Source of the DNA: Prevotellaceae bacterium
GTDB lineage: Bacteria > Bacteroidota > Bacteroidia > Bacteroidales > Bacteroidaceae
DNA length: 64,000 nucleotides
NCBI GenBank assembly: GCA_028723525.1
Contig: JAQYET010000060.1
Location: 62,001 to 126,000 of the forward strand
Direction: 5' to 3'
How positions within the stretch are numbered: the first letter of the stretch is position 1; the number at the start of each line of letters is the position of its first letter. Both the position numbers and the translations under genes were made by a program. The notes beneath the pieces were generated by a model, which saw only the letters and a list, made by a program, of their open reading frames with translations, did not search any database and had not been told where the DNA came from. Of the stretch, positions 1 through 10,534 are shown in pieces.

Positions 1-1280
1 TTTATTGCATATTAGGTCATGCCGCTTCCATCGGTTCTTGCGTCATTCCTGTCTTTCATTCCTGTCGCATCAAGCCTCACATTCATCAGCGTATGAACGT
101 TGTCTCGTGGTTTCCAGTCGGCTTTAAGTTTTCCAATGAAGAAATTTCCGTTCTGTTCATTATCTGAGAAGGTGTTCACTACTGAAAGGTTTGAAAGAAA
201 AACATCTTCTCTATGCGACCGCCCTGCTTGTCCGAAATGATTAAGCATGACATTCCCACTTAAAACTAACTTTTTAGAGCACTTATATTTAGCATCAAAC
301 AGCATGACATTGCTCAAATCCTTATGAACATTATCCGGCCTTTAAAAAAGGCTGCTTTCTGTACCGGACATGATCATCTTTATACTTCCGCCCGAAGTAA
401 GGTCATCAATATCTATCACACGTTGAATGTACTCTCCGATAGTGAACAACGGCACACCGATGTTGTTGCCGGCAAGCAACGATGTGAAGGAAAATCTTTC
501 GGCAACTCCCATTGTAAACGATTTAAGGTTATAACGATTTTCATATCCGTAGTTCAGGTCTGCACTTCAGGAAATTTTGCCAATCCCCTTTGTCTTTATG
601 TTCAGCGCAAGCAGGTCTTTCTGACTGAACCTGTCGCCGATGTTACCTTCCTTGTAGTTTTTTATTATTTCTGCGCCGTTAACAAGGTCTGCCGCCATGT
701 TTTTCAACACATATCCACAGGCATCTTTAGTAAGCAAGTCCTTACCATCTATGAGCAGTTTGTTAATCGCATCACCGCCATACGACACACTGCCGTCATC
801 TCCCACGCTGACCCCCGGCAATGATTTAAGCAAATCGGAAACACTGTTTTCAAATCCGTTACTGAAATGTTTCGTGTCAAATTTAATCGTATCACCGGAA
901 ATTTTCACCCCTGAATAGAAACCCTTGACCACCACCTCACTCAACATTGTATTGTCTTCAGACAGCACAATGTCACAATCGTCACCTCCTGATGTTACCT
1001 CCCTTTTGTAATCCTTATATCCTATACTTCTCACAACCAGCCAATATGGTTGCTTGTCTTTTTTTGTATCAATCCTGAATGTTCCGTCTTGCTGTGTTGT
1101 GCCATAAGCCAGCATTGGCGGCGTCAGCAAACTGTCATTATACAATAATACGGATGCCCCCAACACCGGCATGCCGCCTTCTCCACGAACATGCCCTACA
1201 ACATAGGTTTGTGAATATATGGCAATAAGGTGGAAAAGACAAAACGTCATAAACAGACAAACTCGTTTCGACACCTTCAT
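1..1280 (-). pseudogene. decayed TonB-receptor-like outer membrane protein, runs off the window
   Basis: Reading from 1280 downward there is a signal peptide, a carboxypeptidase-regulatory-like beta-sandwich (GHVRGEGGMPVLGASVLLYN) and a TonB-plug-like segment with the hallmark LKSLPGVSV and LLIDGKDLL motifs of Bacteroidetes outer membrane beta-barrel proteins. The frame is then broken by a TGA at 567-569, a TAA at 342-344 and a TAA at 12-14, while the sequence between these stops still reads as barrel protein in the same frame (for example KLKADWKPRDN). Three separate in-frame stops argue for a pseudogene and not a sequencing slip. The start at 1280 is chosen because it begins the signal peptide; an ATG at 1325 adds 15 unlikely residues. 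It is next to a GLPGLI gene that is also broken; such pairs are common in the phylum. Confidence 0.75.
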
Positions 1281-1388
1281 GCAACCATTTACTAACACAA
1301 TGAGGTGTTCAGTATTAACGCCCATAATAATTTATGTTTGTTTTTCTGACTATCTGTAGGATCGGAACAAAAAGGAAACGCGCATCTA

Positions 1389-2076
1389 TTACTCGTAAAC
1401 TTTCACGGAGGTGGCGTCTTCCATTTTCTTTTCAGTATCAATTTCCGCCATCTTATATAATTCGGCTTCCGTTATATTCTTTCCTTTAGTAGGAATCTCC
1501 AAATCTACTTCTCCCAACTCGGAAATCTCTTTCAAGTCAATATAATATGCAGAAAATTCCATACGGATGACAAGTCCCGGCAATCCATTGTAACCGAATG
1601 GGGCGTATGGGAAAAGAACATCGGTCGTAAACCAGACAATGATATTTGGATTATCCCTCAACACTGCCTTGGAACAAGGCTTACCAAGAATAGTGTCCGT
1701 TTGCGAAACAATATCCCAATCGTTTCTTTCAATCTTTTCCTTCGACAGATATAATTGTCTGTTACTCCGTCTGCCTGATGCAAGTACTGTCCTTGAAATC
1801 CATGAAAATATTCTTCACATCCAGTTCCATCGGCATTGCATCTATGGTTTCCGGTTCTTTCTTGAACAAATACCGCCCATCATAAACCGAAAGTGAATAT
1901 ACCTTCTTATCTTTTTTTATACTTTCCAGTATCATATTTCTTGCAATCTCATTTTCAATCTCCAAAATACCATTATGCATTATATATGTTGAGACGTAAG
2001 TACATCTTACCCCTTTCGATTGTGCATCAACCGAAATGGATATAATGGAAAGTAAAAACATTATTATGAATCTCAT
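1389..2076 (-). pseudogene. GLPGLI family protein, frameshifted
   Basis: The first part (2076 to 1762) encodes a signal peptide (MRFIIMFLLSIISISVDAQ) and the N-terminal half of a small exported protein, ending at a TAA at 1762-1764. The second part continues in another frame (QLYLSKEKIERNDWD, then VWFTTDVLFPYAPFGYNGLP) and carries the family signature YNGLPGLV, ending at 1389. The two halves join if one base is gained or lost near 1762, so this is most simply a gene with a single frameshift. GLPGLI proteins are exported proteins of unknown function often encoded beside outer membrane beta-barrel proteins. A sequencing error cannot be excluded for this one gene, but the neighbour is also broken. 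Confidence 0.7.
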
Positions 2077-2502
2077 AGAAAAAAATTAAAAATTACACAA
2101 TTAATAAATGATTCTGTTTAAATAATCAACCCCTATTGTTGGCAAATATAAACTTTATTTTTGAAACCGCCAAATATTTTTCTGTTTTTTTTCTTACTTC
2201 CCGACTTTAATTTATCTTTTGCATGGAATTTTATAGAATTTATTGGGTCTGAAGTTTTAAATCATTAACCGATATCTAAAATACGAACTATATACATTGA
2301 AGCAAAAAATCGGATGCCTCACGGCACCCGATTTTCAAAAACAAACTACTTAAAAACTAATCTACTAAAACAAATCAAAAAAATATCTTCAGACGGACTT
2401 GTGTCCGATACTATCTCATTGTTTCGCGTGCAAAATTAAAAGATTTGCCGAAATCGCCAAAACGTTTTTATTATTATTTGTCCAAAAAACGACCAAAAAA
2501 GC
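2077..2502. other. AT-rich intergenic region with one hairpin, no gene seen
   Basis: No plausible coding frame is seen here. At 2307-2335 there is a hairpin, AAAATCGG paired with CCGATTTT and an inner TGCC/GGCA, flanked by A-rich sequence. It could be an accessory terminator for groEL or a relic, but it has no good T-run on the minus strand. Confidence 0.5.
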
Positions 2503-2541
2503 AAAAAGAGAGACTAATATCGACATATTAGCCTCTCTTTT
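2503..2541 (-). terminator. intrinsic terminator of groES-groEL
   Basis: Near-perfect stem AAAGAGAG.CTAATAT with loop CGAC, followed on the minus strand by a run of T. It lies 33 nt past the groEL stop codon. Confidence 0.85.
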
Positions 2542-2573
2542 GATATGTTTAGTTTGCAAAAACAGACATTTTG

Positions 2574-4226
<1,653 letters not shown>

Positions 4227-4241
4227 TTAAAAGTTAAATGC

Positions 4242-4514
4242 TTATTTGTTGATAACTGCGAGGACGTCGTTTTGCTTCATGATGAGATATTTAGTCCCCT
4301 CATATTCAAGTTCGGTGCCACTATATTTTCCATAGAGTACCTCATCACCCTCTTTTAGAATCATTTCTTCGTCTTTCGTACCGTTGCCTGCTGCTACAAC
4401 TGTGCCGTGCAATGGTTTCTCTTTTGCCGTATCAGGAATGATGATACCGCCGATTTTCTCCTCAGCTGATGCCGGAAGAATCAGAACTCTGTCTGCCAAT
4501 GGTTTGATATTCAT
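4242..4514 (-). CDS. groS: co-chaperonin GroES (10 kDa)
   Basis: 90 residues starting MNIKPLADRVLI, with the mobile-loop region EEKIGGIIIPDTAKEKP and the roof strand region EVLYGKYSGTE. GroES caps the GroEL cavity. The start is the ATG at 4514: an upstream in-frame GTG would add 25 residues translated from the promoter/operator sequence and no GroES begins that way. First gene of the groES-groEL operon. Confidence 0.98.
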   Translation of the reverse strand: MNIKPLADRVLILPASAEEKIGGIIIPDTAKEKPLHGTVVAAGNGTKDEEMILKEGDEVLYGKYSGTELEYEGTKYLIMKQNDVLAVINK

Positions 4515-4557
4515 AATTATTATATTTAAAATGTTTAGTAATCTCTGCCCACATAAA

Positions 4558-4594
4558 TGCGAAAAACGTGCCAAACTGACATTTGACACGTTTT
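4558..4594 (-). promoter_or_regulatory. operator-like palindrome and sigma54-like element upstream of groES
   Basis: On the minus strand, AAAACGTGTCAAA and TTTGGCACGTTTT form a 13-bp inverted repeat with one mismatch around a 6-nt spacer, TGTCAG (plus coordinates 4563-4575, 4576-4581, 4582-4594). The promoter-proximal arm is part of TGGCACGTTTTTCGCA (4558-4573), which keeps the GG/GC spacing of a -24/-12 sigma54 promoter. No CIRCE (HrcA) element and no clear TAnnTTTG box is seen upstream of groES. Direct observation: the palindrome. Inference: that it is a heat-shock operator or RpoN promoter. Confidence 0.55.
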
Positions 4595-4665
4595 GTCACC
4601 ATATTACTGAAAATTTGTCAGTACATCTGATAGATACAGTGAAAGGGCTACTGCGAGCACAAGTC

Positions 4666-7074
4666 CTACTCTATTATCTTGAACTTGGCAAATTTCAGCA
4701 GCAGCTGTTTTATGCCAACGTTACGGAAATCGACCGTAGCCTTGGTGTTTTCGCCCGTTCCTTCTATTTCCATAACGTTACCTATCCCGAACCGTTCATG
4801 CTCTATCGTGTTTCCGACCTTTAAATTCAAAGATGCGGAAGCCGACTTACTAACTGCATCAATCGGCCTGCTCGGCGATGTGATATTCCCGATACGCCTC
4901 ATATTTCCGCCTGCCACGGCAAGTGTACGTTTAAAGGCAGGCGACAATGGGTCGGTTCTGCGCTCTTCGCGATGCACCGCTTCACGTCTTTTTGGGTCTG
5001 CCCGGAACTGTGATGCCACAGGGTTCGAATTCTGATAACGTTCTCTACCGTATGAACCGAATGGCGGACCGGCAGGCGATGAGAAAAAAGAACTTCCCGA
5101 CTCGCTATCCACACGCATCAGAGCAGGGTCAATATCGGCAAGGAAACGACTTGGTGAGTCGAACTCCATCTTGCCATATCTGAACCTGTTGCGGGCACAA
5201 GTGAGAATGCAGTTGCGCTCGGCACGGGTTATTGCAACATACAACAGACGACGTTCTTCTTCGAGTCCGCGCTTTGTATCGGCAGACATCGGACTGGGGA
5301 AGATGTTCTCTTCAAGTCCAACTACAAATACAGTAGGAAACTCAAGTCCTTTTGCTGAATGAATGGTCATCATGGTGACTCGTGCAGCATCGGCATCATC
5401 GTCACTATCGAGGTCGCTAAGCAACGATACCTCCTGCAGATAGTCTGCAAGCATCAGGTGTTCGTCACCCTCCTCACGCTTGTTTTCCACGAAGTCTTGG
5501 AGCCCGTTTAGTAATTCTTCAAGGTTCTCCTGTCGAGATACAAATTCAGGCGACGACTCGCTGTAGAGGTCTTTCTGAATACCTGAAGCAGATATTATCT
5601 CCTTTCCGAGTTCGTAGGCATCGACCTGTTCTCTCTTTTCTACAAACCGCATTATAAACTCCTTGAAAGTTTGGAGTTTTATAAGTGTCCCCTTATTAAC
5701 ATCGATGCGTGCCTCTGTAGGGTGCGAAATAACTTCCCACATGCTCATGGAAGCCTCGTATGCACTTGCATATAACTTCGATATTGTTGTCACTCCGATA
5801 CCGCGTGTGGGATAATTTATCACCCTTCGCAATGCCTCGTCGTCATCAGGATTTATCACAAGACGGAAGTATGCGATAACATCCTTTATCTCCTTCCGCT
5901 GGTAAAAACTCAATCCTCCATACACCCGGTATGGTATGTTGTGCTGACGCAACGATTCCTCGAATGCACGGCTCTGCGCGTTGGTACGATACAGTATTGC
6001 GAAATCGTCCCACTCGCAGCTCTCTCGTTTGCGTATTGACTTTATCTCGTTGCACACCAAGATGGCTTCTTCCCTGTCGCTGTATGCCGGTTTCAATATA
6101 ATCTTGTTGCCATCGCCGTTCTCGCTGTATATATCTTTTGGTATCTGCCGTTCGTTGTGACGTATAAGACTGTTCGCCGCAGCCACGATATTTTGGGTAC
6201 TTCGGTAGTTTCGTTCGAGTTTAAACATCCGAGTCCCCTCATACATTTGACGGAAATCGAGTATGTTATCTATATTTGCTCCCCTAAAACTGTAAATACT
6301 CTGCGCATCATCACCCACAACACACACGTTCTGTCTTTCCTTTGTGAGCTGATATACAATTTTTTGCTGCACTGTGTTTGTGTCCTGATACTCATCCACG
6401 AGCACATACTTGAAACGTTCTGCATATTTTTGCCTTATGTCTTCGTGGTCTCTGAAAAGACTGTAGGTCATTAACAACAGGTCGTCGAAGTCCATAGCAT
6501 TAGCCTGTTTGCACCTGTCGGCGTATGCCATATACACCTTATATAAATCGGGCATGCGCTGCTGTCTGTCGCGTTCTATTGAACTGTAGTCGTTGGCGTA
6601 ATTGTATGCCGTAACGAGACGGTTCTTTGCCATACTTATACGATTGTGCACGGTTGACGGTTTATACACTTTATCGTCGAGTCCCATTTCCTTCAGTATG
6701 TTCTTCACCAACGAACGGGAGTCTGCTTCATCATATATGGTGAAATTAGAGGTGTAACCGAGCCTCTCTGCCTCCACCCTAAGTATTCTTGAAAATATTG
6801 AATGGAAAGTTCCCATGACAAGTCTGCCGGCGACATCACCGCCCACAAGAGAGCCGATGCGCTGCTTCATCTCACGTGCTGCCTTATTGGTGAAAGTCAG
6901 AGCCAGTATGTTCCAAGGGCTCACTCCTAATTGCAGGAGATAGGCTATCTTGTATGTCAGCACACGGGTCTTGCCCGACCCCGCACCGGCAATCACCAGT
7001 GACGGTCCCTCGGTGTGCATTACAGCTTCGCGCTGACTATCGTTAAGTTGCGAAAGAATACTCTCCGTGTCCAT
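4666..7074 (-). CDS. uvrD: UvrD/PcrA-type superfamily 1 DNA helicase
   Basis: 802 residues, a 3'-5' DNA helicase used in repair and in clearing blocked replication forks. Motif I GAGSGKT is at 30-36; also visible are motif Ia LTFTNKAAREM, motif II DEYQDTN, motif III VVGDDAQSIYSFRGA, motif IV NYRST, motif V TIHSAKGLEFPTVF and motif VI YVAITRAE. The C-terminal 50 residues (VGNTIEHERFGIGNV...) form the Tudor-like domain of PcrA/UvrD that contacts RNA polymerase. It starts 5 nt after the mtgA stop, so it is probably co-transcribed with mtgA. It ends about 150 nt from the groES start, so the groES control region lies just past its 3' end. Confidence 0.97.
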   Translation of the reverse strand: MDTESILSQLNDSQREAVMHTEGPSLVIAGAGSGKTRVLTYKIAYLLQLGVSPWNILALTFTNKAAREMKQRIGSLVGGDVAGRLVMGTFHSIFSRILRVEAERLGYTSNFTIYDEADSRSLVKNILKEMGLDDKVYKPSTVHNRISMAKNRLVTAYNYANDYSSIERDRQQRMPDLYKVYMAYADRCKQANAMDFDDLLLMTYSLFRDHEDIRQKYAERFKYVLVDEYQDTNTVQQKIVYQLTKERQNVCVVGDDAQSIYSFRGANIDNILDFRQMYEGTRMFKLERNYRSTQNIVAAANSLIRHNERQIPKDIYSENGDGNKIILKPAYSDREEAILVCNEIKSIRKRESCEWDDFAILYRTNAQSRAFEESLRQHNIPYRVYGGLSFYQRKEIKDVIAYFRLVINPDDDEALRRVINYPTRGIGVTTISKLYASAYEASMSMWEVISHPTEARIDVNKGTLIKLQTFKEFIMRFVEKREQVDAYELGKEIISASGIQKDLYSESSPEFVSRQENLEELLNGLQDFVENKREEGDEHLMLADYLQEVSLLSDLDSDDDADAARVTMMTIHSAKGLEFPTVFVVGLEENIFPSPMSADTKRGLEEERRLLYVAITRAERNCILTCARNRFRYGKMEFDSPSRFLADIDPALMRVDSESGSSFFSSPAGPPFGSYGRERYQNSNPVASQFRADPKRREAVHREERRTDPLSPAFKRTLAVAGGNMRRIGNITSPSRPIDAVSKSASASLNLKVGNTIEHERFGIGNVMEIEGTGENTKATVDFRNVGIKQLLLKFAKFKIIE

Positions 7075-7079
7075 AAATA

Positions 7080-7811
7080 CTATTTCTTATATATTCCTCC
7101 CTTTACCGTACTCTTGTCTATATCCTCGTTTTCGGCAGGGAATTTCGGTATATATCTCATGTTTGCTTCTATTTTCCCACGCCTGCTACGCACATATTTG
7201 CTTGGTTCAAGCGATGAGTACTTTCTCGGGTTTGGCAGCGTGGCAGCTATCAATGCACACTCGGAGCGTGTCAGGTCTTTGGCAGACTTTCCGAAATGTA
7301 GCCGTGCCACAGCCTCCGTTCCATATATACCGTCTCCCATCTCTATGGAATTCAGATAGACCTCCATTATTCTCTGCTTGCTCCACATCAACTCGATAAG
7401 CACTGTGAAGTATGCCTCCAATCCTTTCCTTATCCATGTTCTGTCAGGCCAAAGGAACACATTCTTTGCCGTTTGCTGCGATATGGTGCTCGCCCCTGTC
7501 TTCTTACCGCCCGCAGCATTTTGCTTTGCGGCTTGTTCTATCTGCTTGAAGTCGAAACCGTGGTGTATTAGAAATCTTGCGTCTTCACTTCCCATCACTG
7601 CCACCGGCATGCTCGGCGACATGTCTTCAAGTGCCACCCACTTATGCTCTAAACGTGGCGCATGACCGTCAAAAATCTGCTCAACGCAGCGTATGACCAT
7701 GAGCGGCGTTACATATACAGGCAAGAACTTGTATATAACAACCGATAGAATGGTAGAAACGAAAAACGTTGCCACCACGATACGCAATATCTTTCTTATC
7801 TTCTTCCACAT
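7080..7811 (-). CDS. mtgA: monofunctional peptidoglycan glycosyltransferase MtgA (GT51)
   Basis: 243 residues, the usual size. It polymerises lipid II into glycan strands at the outer face of the inner membrane. One N-terminal membrane segment (about 11-30), then GT51 motifs: SEDARFLIHHGFD with catalytic Glu76, GASTISQQTAKN (106-117), RKGLEAYFTVLIE, and MEVYLNSIEMGDGIYGTEAVA. No transpeptidase domain follows, so it is not a class A PBP. First gene of a two-gene operon with uvrD. The upstream gene's terminator ends only 20 nt before its start, so its own promoter must overlap that terminator or it depends on read-through. Confidence 0.95.
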   Translation of the reverse strand: MWKKIRKILRIVVATFFVSTILSVVIYKFLPVYVTPLMVIRCVEQIFDGHAPRLEHKWVALEDMSPSMPVAVMGSEDARFLIHHGFDFKQIEQAAKQNAAGGKKTGASTISQQTAKNVFLWPDRTWIRKGLEAYFTVLIELMWSKQRIMEVYLNSIEMGDGIYGTEAVARLHFGKSAKDLTRSECALIAATLPNPRKYSSLEPSKYVRSRRGKIEANMRYIPKFPAENEDIDKSTVKGGIYKK

Positions 7812-7831
7812 CTTATCAGTATGGAGCGGTT

Positions 7832-7866
7832 AAAAAAGGAGGGCGACCATACAATAATCGCCCTCC
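7832..7866 (-). terminator. terminator of the OmpA-family lipoprotein gene
   Basis: Perfect 9-bp stem GGAGGGCGA / TCGCCCTCC (7838-7846 and 7858-7866), followed on the minus strand by a six-T run. Confidence 0.85.
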
Positions 7867-7890
7867 GGATTGTTATTTGCTAAATTCAAC

Positions 7891-8586
7891 TTAACGAAGA
7901 TTTCCGTTGTTTGCTGCATTTATCATTGCCTCGCTTGCATACATGTAAACCTCTACACGGCGGTTCTGAGCCTGACCTGCAGCAGTGTTGTTAGAAGCAA
8001 CCGGATTTTCCTCGCCGAAACCTTCGCAAGACTTAATCTGGCTGTACTTAACACCTTGACTTGTGAGATAGTTGAGAACGCTCTGTGCACGCTGCAGAGA
8101 GAGTTGCTTATTCTTCTCGTAACTCTGTGTCGCAGAAGACCCACGCCAACCCTGATTATCAGTATAACCTTGTATTGCAACGTCGGTGTCGGCAAACTCT
8201 TTCAACACACCTGCAAAGTCGCTAAGAGCAGCTTTTGCAGAAGGTTGTAAGTCAGACTTGCCCGAACTGAAAAGAATACCACTGTCGAAAGAAACCTTTA
8301 CGGCCTTCAATCCGTTGGCATCGGTAATCTCTTCAACCTTAGCGTTATCTATTGCCTGTGCTCTCTCGGCAGCCTTGTCCATCTTCTTACCAATCAATGC
8401 GCCGGCACCGGCACCTACAGCAGCACCTACCGTTGCTCCAACGGCAGTGTTTCCTGCAAGTTTTCCTACTACAGCACCCAGCAATGCGCCACCACCGGTA
8501 CCTATCAAAGCACCCTTGCCGGTATTGTTACAGCTTACCAATACTGCGAGACACATCAGAAGTGTCATTAACTTGAATTTCTTCAT
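7891..8586 (-). CDS. OmpA-family lipoprotein with glycine zipper
   Basis: 231 residues. A lipoprotein signal ends at Cys19 (VLVSC), followed by a glycine-zipper segment (about 23-68, repeated GxxxG and GAxVG) and a C-terminal OmpA-like peptidoglycan-binding domain with QGYTDNQG, QRAQSVLNYL and NRRVEVYM. By family this is an outer-membrane-attached protein that grips peptidoglycan, like YiaD/Pal-type proteins. Own promoter at 8661-8691 and own terminator, so it is a single-gene unit; the leader between promoter and ATG is about 70 nt. Confidence 0.93.
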   Translation of the reverse strand: MKKFKLMTLLMCLAVLVSCNNTGKGALIGTGGGALLGAVVGKLAGNTAVGATVGAAVGAGAGALIGKKMDKAAERAQAIDNAKVEEITDANGLKAVKVSFDSGILFSSGKSDLQPSAKAALSDFAGVLKEFADTDVAIQGYTDNQGWRGSSATQSYEKNKQLSLQRAQSVLNYLTSQGVKYSQIKSCEGFGEENPVASNNTAAGQAQNRRVEVYMYASEAMINAANNGNLR

Positions 8587-8660
8587 CTTAGAATGTTTTT
8601 AAATGTTAATATTATTATACTATACAATCAATTATACATGCCCATAGACATTAACATCTG

Positions 8661-8691
8661 CAAATTTAATTCTTTTTCTTGAATAACACAA
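8661..8691 (-). promoter_or_regulatory. promoter of the OmpA-family lipoprotein gene
   Basis: Bacteroidetes-type promoter on the minus strand: TTG (8689-8691), 20-nt spacer, TAAATTTG (8661-8668). Confidence 0.65.
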
Positions 8692-8711
8692 TTTAAACCA
8701 ACTTTTTTTAT

Positions 8712-8719
8712 TATTTTTG
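8712..8719 (+). promoter_or_regulatory. probable -7 box for proS
   Basis: TATTTTTG fits TAnnTTTG, 31 nt before the proS ATG. No good -33 TTTG is seen at the expected spacing, so this is tentative. Confidence 0.4.
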
Positions 8720-8750
8720 CACTCAAATTTAAAAACACGATATTTCAGAC

Positions 8751-10232
8751 ATGGCAAAAGAACTAAAAGAACTCACCAAACGTGCTGACAATTATAGCCA
8801 GTGGTATAATGACTTGGTGATTAAGGCAGACCTTGCAGAGCAATCCGCGGTGCGCGGTTGCATGGTGATAAAACCATACGGATATGCTATATGGGAAAAG
8901 ATGCAGCAACAACTCGACATCATGTTCAAGGAAACAGGCGCACAGAACGCATATTTTCCCTTGCTCATCCCGAAATCTTTCCTATCAAGAGAGGCTGAAC
9001 ACGTGGAAGGCTTTGCAAAAGAATGTGCCGTGGTTACTCACTACCGTCTCCGCGCAAAGGAAGATAAGAGCGGAGTGGAGGTGGATCCTGCAGCAAAACT
9101 TGAGGAGGAACTCATCGTCAGACCCACCTCGGAGACCATTATATGGAACACATATAAAAACTGGATTCATTCTTGGCGCGACCTGCCATTGATGTGCAAC
9201 CAGTGGTGCAACGTAATGCGTTGGGAAATGCGCACTCGGCCTTTCCTGCGCACAAGTGAGTTCCTTTGGCAAGAGGGACACACCGCACACGCGACTAAAG
9301 AGGAGGCGGAGAAAGAGGCAAAACTCATGCTTTCGGTATATGCGAAGTTTGCCGAGGAATGGATGGCAGTGCCCGTAGTTCAGGGTGTGAAGAGCGAAAC
9401 CGAAAGATTTGCAGGTGCTCTCGACACCTACACTATCGAAGCAATGATGCAAGACGGCAAGGCTTTGCAGAGCGGAACGAGCCACTTCCTTGGGCAGAAT
9501 TTCGCAAAAGCATTCGATGTTACCTATCTTAATAAAGACAACAAACCGGAATATGTTTGGGCAACATCTTGGGGAGTGTCAACACGTTTGGTCGGTGCGC
9601 TGATAATGACGCATTCCGACGACAACGGACTTGTTCTTCCTCCGCGTCTCGCTCCACTACAGGTGGTGATAATACCTATCGCCAACAAACCCGAACAACT
9701 TGCCGTGGTGAGCGAGAAAGTGGATGCCATTGTGAAGGAACTGAAGGGAAAGGGAATTAGCGTAAAATATGACGATGCCGACAATAAACGCCCGGGCTTC
9801 AAGTTTGCAGACTACGAACTGAAGGGTGTTCCTGTGAGATTGGTGTTGGGAGCGCGTGATTTGGAGAACGGAACCATTGAGGTGATGCGCCGCGACACAT
9901 TAGAAAAGGAAACACGCAACATCGAAGGAATATCCGATTACGTTGAGACGCTGCTCGAAGATATTCAGAAAAACATCTTCAACAAGGCAAAGACTGCACG
10001 CGATGCACGAATTTACGAATGTGACAACTATGAAGAATTCAAGGAACGCATCAAAGACGGCGGTTTCTTCCTTTGCCATTGGGACGGTACTACGGAGACT
10101 GAAGCGAAGATAAAGGAAGATACTCAGGCTACTATACGTTGCGTTCCGTTCGGAGTTGAACAGACAGAAGGCGTGGATATGGTTAGCGGCAAGCCGGCAA
10201 AACAACGTGTGATAATAGCACGCAGTTACTAA
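8751..10232 (+). CDS. proS: prolyl-tRNA synthetase, short (archaeal/eukaryotic-like) type
   Basis: 493 residues. It charges tRNA-Pro in the cytoplasm. The protein lacks the large editing (INS) insertion of the E. coli type and ends in ARSY, both marks of the short class shared with archaea and eukaryotes. Class II motifs are visible: motif 2 region [20 protein letters not shown] followed by GHTAH, and a C-terminal anticodon-binding domain ([11 protein letters not shown] onward) plus the zinc-ribbon-like extension in which the usual cysteines are mostly missing (a CHWDGT segment remains). Single gene ended by the hairpin at 10261-10298. Confidence 0.97.
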   Translation: MAKELKELTKRADNYSQWYNDLVIKADLAEQSAVRGCMVIKPYGYAIWEKMQQQLDIMFKETGAQNAYFPLLIPKSFLSREAEHVEGFAKECAVVTHYRLRAKEDKSGVEVDPAAKLEEELIVRPTSETIIWNTYKNWIHSWRDLPLMCNQWCNVMRWEMRTRPFLRTSEFLWQEGHTAHATKEEAEKEAKLMLSVYAKFAEEWMAVPVVQGVKSETERFAGALDTYTIEAMMQDGKALQSGTSHFLGQNFAKAFDVTYLNKDNKPEYVWATSWGVSTRLVGALIMTHSDDNGLVLPPRLAPLQVVIIPIANKPEQLAVVSEKVDAIVKELKGKGISVKYDDADNKRPGFKFADYELKGVPVRLVLGARDLENGTIEVMRRDTLEKETRNIEGISDYVETLLEDIQKNIFNKAKTARDARIYECDNYEEFKERIKDGGFFLCHWDGTTETEAKIKEDTQATIRCVPFGVEQTEGVDMVSGKPAKQRVIIARSY

Positions 10233-10260
10233 TCTGACACCTTATATATATTGTAATATG

Positions 10261-10298
10261 AATGGTGGGGAATCAACCTGTTCCCCACCATTATTTTT
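10261..10298. terminator. terminator after proS, usable in both directions
   Basis: Perfect 12-bp stem AATGGTGGGGAA / TTCCCCACCATT with an 8-nt loop, then TTATTTTTAT on the plus strand. The minus strand is also T-rich after the stem, so it may also end the ileS operon arriving from the other side. Confidence 0.85.
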
Positions 10299-10312
10299 AT
10301 GCTTGGGATTGT

Positions 10313-10534
10313 TCAACCCAACGGTTTGCCATTACGGTAGGCTCTCATTGTCCCGTCGTTGTCTTCTCTTACATCTATACGCCCCCCGAGCCACTCCGTG
10401 AACGGCAATTCGCCGGAGAAAGTGTAATAGTTCACCACCACACCGGCAGATAATTCCACTACGGCATTATAAATGGTTTCCTTTCCTTCCACGGCAATTT
10501 CATGGGCTGCGAACTTCCTTATGTCATCTCTCAT
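10313..10534 (-). CDS. small protein of unknown function at the end of the ileS operon
   Basis: 73 residues, MRDDIRKFAAHEI..., acidic, no membrane segment or signal. Its ATG lies 11 nt inside the end of the DUF4296 lipoprotein gene, which suggests translational coupling in the ileS / DksA-like / lspA / DUF4296 operon. The repeated valine-rich strand pattern and the aromatic GEWTE-like segment (LPFTEWLGG) suggest a small beta fold. I do not recognise a family. The conserved-looking position supports a real gene, but it is short. Confidence 0.65.
   Translation of the reverse strand: MRDDIRKFAAHEIAVEGKETIYNAVVELSAGVVVNYYTFSGELPFTEWLGGRIDVREDNDGTMRAYRNGKPLG

Noticed and set aside
4515..4589. An N-terminal extension of GroES by 25 residues from a GTG start
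   Set aside because: The extension is translated from the promoter/palindrome region and no GroES begins that way.
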